Below, one piece after another: positions 59,317 through 64,000 of a DNA stretch of 64,000 nucleotides. How positions within the stretch are numbered: the stretch's first letter is position 1; each line of letters opens with the position of its first letter. The stretch lies in the NCBI RefSeq assembly GCF_001406815.1, contig NZ_CVRR01000037.1, forward strand, positions 124,001 to 188,000, read 5' to 3'. Source of the DNA: Roseburia faecis. Lineage in GTDB: Bacteria > Bacillota > Clostridia > Lachnospirales > Lachnospiraceae. Made by a program: the position numbers and the translations under genes. Below the pieces are notes generated by a model. The model had not been told where the DNA came from, did no database searches, and was given only the letters and a program-made list of their open reading frames with translations.

Positions 59317-60031
59317 TGCACTGCCTTCCTTCATATTTATGAAACCATACTCCGATTATGACACACATCAGAAACAAGAGCAACAGACAAAACAACACAC
59401 GTTTCCCGTTTACGGGATCATTGCAGTACCGAATGCCCCTTGCACTCCACGTAGCCGGAAAAAACTGCCATCTGCCCTCCCCAAGCCCGGTGAGAAACAG
59501 GGCGGACACCACCGACTGCGCCACGCCCACGCACTGGGATACGGTCTTTGGAAAGATCAGATTCAGGAACAAATGCTCCAGATACAACGGCACACTTCCG
59601 AAAATCAGTGTCCCCGTCAGCCGCACATACCGCATGCCAATCCCCTCTTTTCCCAGTAAAAAATGATACCCGGCAGCAAAAAGAACTGCTGCCCCGAAAA
59701 TTGCAAGAAACCCCATGCCAAAAAGAACCACGCCCTTTACAACAAACCCTTTGCCCTTTACTTTGTAGTTCCCGAGAAATACCTGAAAATGATTCTGCTC
59801 CTCAAGTCCGATATTTCCCGCACACACAATGCTCACCACAAACGGAAGCCCGATACCGATCAGTTCAAAATATGCCATGGTCTGTCCCATGGGATTTCCT
59901 ATGGTCCCGCGATAATAAAACAGCATGAAACCAGCGATGATAACCGGCACCGCCACATGAAACGGAATTAAAAAAGTATGCTTCATTTTCAAAAGTTCCG
60001 CCCGAACACTTCCCATCACACGTTTTGTCAT
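59309..60031 (-). CDS. Lantibiotic-immunity-type ABC permease (second)
   Basis: About 240 residues with six helices. It opens RVMGSVRAELLKMKHTFLIPFHVAVPVIIAGFMLFYY, a pattern shared with LanG/MutG-type and other ABC-2 permeases, and includes CAGNIGLEEQNHFQVFLGNY. ATG 60031 follows AGGTGG and overlaps the stop of the first permease (ATGA). With the partner permease and the ATPase it forms a LanFEG-like exporter that removes peptide antibiotics from the membrane (inference from family and from the linked two-component system). Confidence 0.85.
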   Translation of the reverse strand: MTKRVMGSVRAELLKMKHTFLIPFHVAVPVIIAGFMLFYYRGTIGNPMGQTMAYFELIGIGLPFVVSIVCAGNIGLEEQNHFQVFLGNYKVKGKGFVVKGVVLFGMGFLAIFGAAVLFAAGYHFLLGKEGIGMRYVRLTGTLIFGSVPLYLEHLFLNLIFPKTVSQCVGVAQSVVSALFLTGLGEGRWQFFPATWSARGIRYCNDPVNGKRVLFCLLLLFLMCVIIGVWFHKYEGRQCND

Positions 60032-60792
60032 TCTGCCACCTGCTTTCGAAACCATGTTCTGCCTGCCAGCCAGAATACCAGAAACCACAGAAGTGCGGCA
60101 GGAATTCCAATCAACAGACCACTCACTCTGCCGAGTTCCGGAGAATAGGTCACCTGCCCCGGCTCAAACGGCAGTCCGTTTGGCATCACTTTGATCACGA
60201 CACACATCAGCCGCGATGTGATCGCTCCCGGAAACAACGCAAACCACGGTTTTAACGATACCGACGTAGACAAAATACTATAGATTCCAACATGGATCAC
60301 AAGCATCAGAAATGTGCTTATTTTCTGTGCAAGAAGCAGGCAGAACGGAATCTCCCAGAGTGTGGTAAGCCACAACACAATTCCTGCCAGTATCTGTGCC
60401 GGAATCGGGATTGCCTGCCTCATCTTCAGATTTCCCACGGATTCCAGCAGCATCTGCCCCATCATGGAAAACAGCGTAAGTCCAGCAACTGCAACCGCCG
60501 ACATCTTTATTCCGACAAGGATTTTTGCGTCCCAGATCTGTTCCATGCCGCAGGGCAGTGACCATATCGTGTAATTCTTTTTCTGTTTGTCCTTTTTCCC
60601 GATGATGCTGCACAAAATGCCCAGAAACGCCGGATACAGCCCGATGTACCACCAGTTGTACACATCAACGGAAAAATAGGAAGAGGTCAGCCAGAATGCC
60701 AGCAACGCCGTAAACACCGGCATGCCGAACGTAATTGCTGCCACGGAGGTATGACGGTATTTTAACTGTTCCGCCTGAAAATAATGTTTCAT
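60028..60792 (-). CDS. Lantibiotic-immunity-type ABC permease (first)
   Basis: A 254-residue, six-helix ABC-2 permease: YFQAEQLKYRHTSVAAITFGMPVFTALLAFWL, WWYIGLYPAFLGILCSIIGKKDKQKKNYTIWSLPCGMEQIWDAKILVG. This is the LanE/MutE-like pattern. It overlaps the ATPase gene by 4 bases (ATGA) at its start and the second permease at its end. Together they are one translationally coupled operon. Confidence 0.87.
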   Translation of the reverse strand: MKHYFQAEQLKYRHTSVAAITFGMPVFTALLAFWLTSSYFSVDVYNWWYIGLYPAFLGILCSIIGKKDKQKKNYTIWSLPCGMEQIWDAKILVGIKMSAVAVAGLTLFSMMGQMLLESVGNLKMRQAIPIPAQILAGIVLWLTTLWEIPFCLLLAQKISTFLMLVIHVGIYSILSTSVSLKPWFALFPGAITSRLMCVVIKVMPNGLPFEPGQVTYSPELGRVSGLLIGIPAALLWFLVFWLAGRTWFRKQVAE

Positions 60793-61493
60793 GATTCATT
60801 CCCTCCTTTTGCGACAACCTTCATAAACAATGCCTCCAGATCCTGCTGTTCCTGCAGTTTTCCTTCAAATCCCACCGTTCCCTTTGCAATGATCCCGATG
60901 TAATCGGCAGTCTGCTGGATTTCACTTAAAATGTGGCTTGAAATGATCACCGTAATGCCTTTTTGCGGGAAACTCCGGATCAGTGCGCGCAGCTCCTGAA
61001 TTCCAAGTGGATCTAACCCGTTGACCGGTTCGTCAAGTACCAGCAGTTTCGGATCATTCAAAAGTGCCAGACCGATGCCAAGCCGCTGCTTCATTCCAAG
61101 TGAAAAAGCCCCTGCTTTTTTCTTTCCCGTATCCGTCAGGTCGACGTTTTTGAGTACTTTCTGAATTTTTTCATCCGGAATTCCAAGAAGAAGCGCGCGC
61201 ACTTTCATGTTCTCCCACGCCGTCAGGTTTTCATAAATGGGCGGTGTCTCGATCAGCGCGCCAATATCCGCCAGATCTGCCCGCGTCCACTTATGCCCCT
61301 CAAAATAAATTTCACCGGACGTAGGGTTTAACAATCCGGTGATTGTTTTCAACAGCGTGGATTTTCCCGCGCCGTTTGCCCCCAAAAGTCCGTATACACA
61401 GTTTTTGGGGATTTCCATTGTAATGTTTTTCAGAACGCTTTGTCCTTTAAATTCTTTTGACAGATTTCTGATTGTGATCATATTCTGTTGCAT
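60789..61493 (-). CDS. ABC transporter ATPase (LanF/bacitracin-type)
   Basis: A 234-residue ATPase: GANGAGKSTLLKTITGLLNPTSG, IGALIETPPIYENLTAWEN, signature FSLGMKQRLGIGLALL, LLVLDEPVNGLDPLGI and ISSHILSEIQQTADYIGII. The FSLGMKQRLG signature and the ETP motif are typical of BcrA/LanF immunity ATPases. AGGAGG lies 7 bases before the ATG. It is the first gene of the operon ATPase-permease-permease-regulator-kinase. Confidence 0.94.
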   Translation of the reverse strand: MQQNMITIRNLSKEFKGQSVLKNITMEIPKNCVYGLLGANGAGKSTLLKTITGLLNPTSGEIYFEGHKWTRADLADIGALIETPPIYENLTAWENMKVRALLLGIPDEKIQKVLKNVDLTDTGKKKAGAFSLGMKQRLGIGLALLNDPKLLVLDEPVNGLDPLGIQELRALIRSFPQKGITVIISSHILSEIQQTADYIGIIAKGTVGFEGKLQEQQDLEALFMKVVAKGGNES

Positions 61494-61522
61494 GTTTCAT
61501 CCTCCTCTTGATTTGTAAAATC

Positions 61523-61556
61523 AGTATAAAGGAGAATTCTAAGGAATTTATAAGGA
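61523..61556 (-). promoter_or_regulatory. Promoter with phased TCCTTA repeats
   Basis: On the minus strand TCCTTA occurs at 61551-61556 and 61540-61545, and TCCTTT at 61528-61533, in steps of 11-12 bp, ending at a TATACT -10 (61523-61528). No normal -35 is present; the repeats occupy its place. This is the usual layout for an OmpR-type activator, here probably the regulator at 58657. Confidence 0.6.
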
Positions 61557-61561
61557 TCTTT

Positions 61562-61669
61562 TTATTTTATCTGCAGTTTTAAAAATGCCTGTTTCACTGC
61601 AATCTCTGTATCTGCAATTTCCGGTGCAAGGGCCTGTTTTAAGATCTGATCCAGTCGTTCATCCGTCAT
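61562..61669 (-). CDS. 35-residue protein following the sigma factor, possible truncated partner
   Basis: The frame gives MTDERLDQILKQALAPEIAD followed by TEIAVKQAFLKLQIK. The opening DERLDQILKQALAPE resembles the start of short proteins or anti-sigma factors that follow ECF sigma genes in clostridia, but here it stops after 35 residues. Its ATG overlaps the end of the sigma reading frame, and the GGAGG of the sigma gene's last codons can serve as ribosome site. Probably a remnant. Confidence 0.5.
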   Translation of the reverse strand: MTDERLDQILKQALAPEIADTEIAVKQAFLKLQIK

Positions 61670-62197
61670 ATCCGATCGCCTCCAATTGTTCTTTTAACAA
61701 TGCTTTTGCTTTGCGCATCCGGGTTTTTACGGTACTTAACGGGATATGTAAGCATACCGTAATCTCCTGCATGGTCATTCCGCGGAAAAATTCAGGTAAA
61801 CCGGCATCCGGTACTTCTCCGGAAGTGCCGCCACAACTGCCTGAACTTCCTCGATTTCCGCCTGATTTAACATCTGCTGCTCGGGCGTTTTTTCGTCCTC
61901 ACACGCGCCGGACAAACCGCCCTGTTCCATGTATTCTTCAAGACTGCTCTCCGGAAGAATGCGGTTTCGCACGGCGTATTTTTTCTTTTTGTTTTTCCAC
62001 AGCAGGATTGCTGTCTGCATGGCATAACTTTTTATATTCTGCGCCGCATCAAGCTTTTTTTGCTTTTCCAACAGCTTTACCATGGTGTCCTGATACAGTT
62101 CGTTTCCACGCTCTGTACTCCCGGCATTCATCCTGCAGAACCGCAGAATGTCTTTTCCATGTTCGGTGACAAACTGCTCAAATTCGTGCTTATCCAT
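61659..62197 (-). pseudogene. RNA polymerase sigma factor (sigma-70/ECF type) with one-base frameshift
   Basis: From ATG 62197 the frame encodes region 2 (HEFEQFVTEHGKDILRFCRMNAGSTERGNELYQDTMVKLLEKQKKLD) and a linker up to VVAALPEKYRMPVYL, then stops at 61775. In the next frame the rest of region 4 continues without a gap: EFFRGMTMQEITVCLHIPLSTVKTRMRKAKALLKEQLEAIGYDG, ending at 61659. Restoring one G near 61796 (CTGAA to CTGGAA) rejoins the protein. So region 4, needed for -35 recognition, is lost unless the frame is bypassed. Confidence 0.85.
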
Positions 62198-62367
62198 CCC
62201 TGATCCTTTTTCTCTCTTAAATCGATTTAAGGGGTTTGCCCTTACACTTTTATATTGTCCTGAACTGGCAAAAAGGTTTTATTTATACTATAATAATATC
62301 CTGAATCATCAAAAATGTCTCCGTTTTATTTTTCAAACATACTTAATTAACGACAAATAGAAATTTC

Positions 62368-63055
62368 CATAATAGAACTTGCAGTTAAGGGGCGCCTGGA
62401 AAGGATATGCGAATCCCATAAACTGAAATAAACTTAAAAACACCCGGTTAAATCACTTGATGATAAGGACTGGTATCTATAGATAAAAAATTAAAGGCTC
62501 AGGTGACGTTTTTTCGAAATTTTAGTGCTTGAAATCAGGAAATGTCACCTATATAGTAAAAATTGCTTTTTCAGGTACCGCTTTTTTCGAGAAAGTGGTA
62601 TCTGGAAAAGCAATTTTTGATCTATAGAGACTTTCCGGTATCTGAATGTTAAATTATCAATATATAGGTACCGCAATGGTATCTTTTACATGAATTTTCT
62701 TCCGGGAGTGACTTTAACTGCAGGTTCTGGTGCCTTTATATTTGTTCCACAGACAGGATTTGCGAAAATATGTTTCTCAATTATATTTTCTCCAGCCAAC
62801 AGGAAGAAGGGGAACATTTCTTTCGGAAGAACAAATTTACAACTTGCTCTGGCACTCACAACCCACAGCGAATTGCGTAAACCGAACAACTTTACTCCAC
62901 GTACCTGAAACCAACGCCAGAGCTAACTTGTAAATTTTTCTGTAGAAAGAGAATGTCCCCTTTTTCCGTCACATCGAGAAACCTTATATTTAGAACAGTC
63001 TCCCCCCGCAAATCCATCCCTCTGAACAGACCGCGCAGTTAAACAACAATTTCAA
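62368..63055. mobile_element. Large palindrome-of-palindromes element, truncated copy
   Basis: Matches 27784-29029. The left end is only the last 25 bases or so of a unit (AGAACTTGCAGTTAAGGGGC), then the hairpin core in the opposite orientation (62400-62690), then a complete unit (62700-63050) ending AGTTAAACAACAATTT. The hairpin at 62562-62614 corresponds to 28449-28502. Frames at 62690-62933 only read the repeat. Its right end supplies the stop of the methyltransferase remnant. Confidence 0.75.
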
Positions 63056-63330
63056 ATATCACTATTTTTTCCCGTACATTGTTTCCGTCAAACAGATCTC
63101 TGCAATCAATTTCATCGGAAAACAACAATTCCTCTACGGTCATCAGATAAGCTATGTATTCATCGGATGGATAATAGAAAAACAACTTTACTGTTCTCCT
63201 GTTTTCATAATAAGAATTCAAAATCCGGGCAATTACTTTTTTCAGCAGTTCCAGCGAAAAAGGATTAAAAAAATAAATCCGGTCCACCGTTTCCGGAACT
63301 GTATACCGCTCCGCATTTGCAAGTGCAAAT
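63039..63330 (-). pseudogene. C-terminal remnant of a class I SAM-dependent methyltransferase
   Basis: The readable part (ANAERYTVPETVDRIYFFNPFSLELLKKVIARIL, then VKLFFYYPSDEYIAYLMTVEELLFSDEIDCRDLF) matches the end of a Lachnospiraceae methyltransferase family that has FFNPFS and FFYYPSDEY motifs. The SAM-binding N-terminal two thirds are absent: upstream sequence reaches stop codons and then the nagB gene. The final codons and TAA lie within the terminal repeat of the palindromic element. Confidence 0.7.
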
Positions 63331-63339
63331 AATTAGAAA

Positions 63340-64000
63340 CTAAAGCACATCTTTAATTAACTTTCCTGCTTCCTTATCAACAATAACTGTTACATTATTG
63401 TGTAACTGTAAGATTGAAGCTGGAACCTTTGGAGTTACCGGACCGAAGAATGCATCTCTTATAATCTGTGCTTTCTTCTCACCATTTGCAATTAATAAAA
63501 TATGCTTTGACTGCATAATTGACTTAATACCCATTGTAAATGCCTTTTCTGGAACTGCTTCACCTTCATCGAAAAGTCTCTGGTTAGCATCAATTGTGCT
63601 CTGTGTAAGCTGTACACAATGAGTTGTTTTTTCAAAAGATTCACCAGGTTCATTAAAACCAATGTGTCCGTTTAAGCCAATGCCTAAAAGCTGCATATCA
63701 ATATTTCCAAGCTGTTTCATAATACCTTCGTATCTTGCACATTCAGCTTCTTCGTCTTCAGCCATACCATTTGGAAGATATGTATTAGACTTCTTAATAT
63801 TGATTAAATCAAAGAGGTTAGTATCCATGAAATATCTATAACTCTGCTTATGATCACCTGTTAAGCCTTTGTATTCGTCAAGATTAATAGTACTTGTCTG
63901 TGAGAAATCAATATCTCCCTTGTTGTACCATTCAACCAACTGCTTATATGCGCCAATTGGTGTTTCACCTGTAGCCAATCCAAGTACTGCGTCAGGTTTC
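63340..64000 (-). CDS. nagB: Glucosamine-6-phosphate deaminase, 5' end outside window
   Basis: The visible 220 codons or so include LGLATGETPIGAYKQLVEWY, TINLDEYKGL, LGIGLNGHIGFNEPG with the catalytic His loop, and THCVQLTQSTIDANQRLF, all diagnostic of NagB. It converts glucosamine-6-phosphate to fructose-6-phosphate and ammonia, feeding amino sugars into glycolysis. The N-terminal 20-25 residues lie beyond 64000. Base composition looks lower in GC than neighbouring genes. The stop is followed by the methyltransferase remnant. Confidence 0.95.
   Translation of the reverse strand, partial: KPDAVLGLATGETPIGAYKQLVEWYNKGDIDFSQTSTINLDEYKGLTGDHKQSYRYFMDTNLFDLINIKKSNTYLPNGMAEDEEAECARYEGIMKQLGNIDMQLLGIGLNGHIGFNEPGESFEKTTHCVQLTQSTIDANQRLFDEGEAVPEKAFTMGIKSIMQSKHILLIANGEKKAQIIRDAFFGPVTPKVPASILQLHNNVTVIVDKEAGKLIKDVL

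Overview
The window looks like chromosome of a gut Firmicute of the family Lachnospiraceae (Roseburia/Agathobacter/Blautia type). Supporting signs are strong AGGAGG ribosome sites, moderate-to-low GC, a FliB-type flagellin lysine methylase, several clostridial small-protein families, Rpn and DUF4143 genes, a cobalamin riboswitch in front of a lipoprotein cobaltochelatase, and a fluoride riboswitch in front of a CLC-F antiporter. The genus is an inference. I saw no rRNA or tRNA genes, phage block or CRISPR array.

Layout: 1-4126 is a leftward operon of a DUF975 membrane protein, response regulator, sensor kinase, NfeD and SPFH protein, with a phased regulator box upstream. 4127-4798 is a decayed nucleobase permease. 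4897-9884 holds putP, a secreted CAP-domain protein, a palindromic MITE-like element exactly at a promoter start site, an SCP2 protein and a zinc-ribbon protein. 9922-14561 holds an ECF transporter (S, fused double ATPase, T) and an AgcS symporter. 14571-18601 holds rsmH, a NUDIX hydrolase, a DUF4143 remnant with 33-bp-phased repeats, and an Rpn nuclease. 18889-25743 holds an unknown membrane protein, an AEC transporter, a membrane-anchored MerR regulator, a MutS-like ATPase and the fluoride switch/CLC-F unit. 25860-33570 holds two Fe-alcohol/glycerol dehydrogenase family genes, a TetR regulator, a 1.25-kb palindrome-of-palindromes element, fliB, an Xre/membrane-protein pair and a YkvI-like transporter. 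33662-38996 holds small-function genes and a candidate type I toxin-antitoxin locus. 39131-45301 is a complete sugar ABC operon with its GntR/LacI-type regulator last. 45406-50810 holds pgi, a GGDEF protein, a FUSC protein, a flavin reductase and a tandem repeat. 50928-57222 is a cobalamin-riboswitch operon (cobaltochelatase lipoprotein, binding protein, permease, ATPase). 57278-62197 is a lantibiotic-immunity-like ABC transporter with its two-component system, behind a frameshifted sigma factor. 62368-64000 holds a second, truncated copy of the large palindromic element, a methyltransferase remnant and the 3' part of nagB.

The most unusual material is non-coding: (i) the inverted-repeat element at 27784-29029 and 62368-63055, whose ends supply or overlap the stop codons of neighbouring genes; (ii) the MITE at 8385-8685 duplicating the start site of a promoter; (iii) the cobalamin riboswitch carrying two tandem 77-bp palindromic units in a peripheral arm, with a third unit before the first gene; (iv) the toxin/antisense pair near 37.5-38.0 kb; (v) 33-bp-phased repeats around remnants of an AAA/DUF4143 gene.
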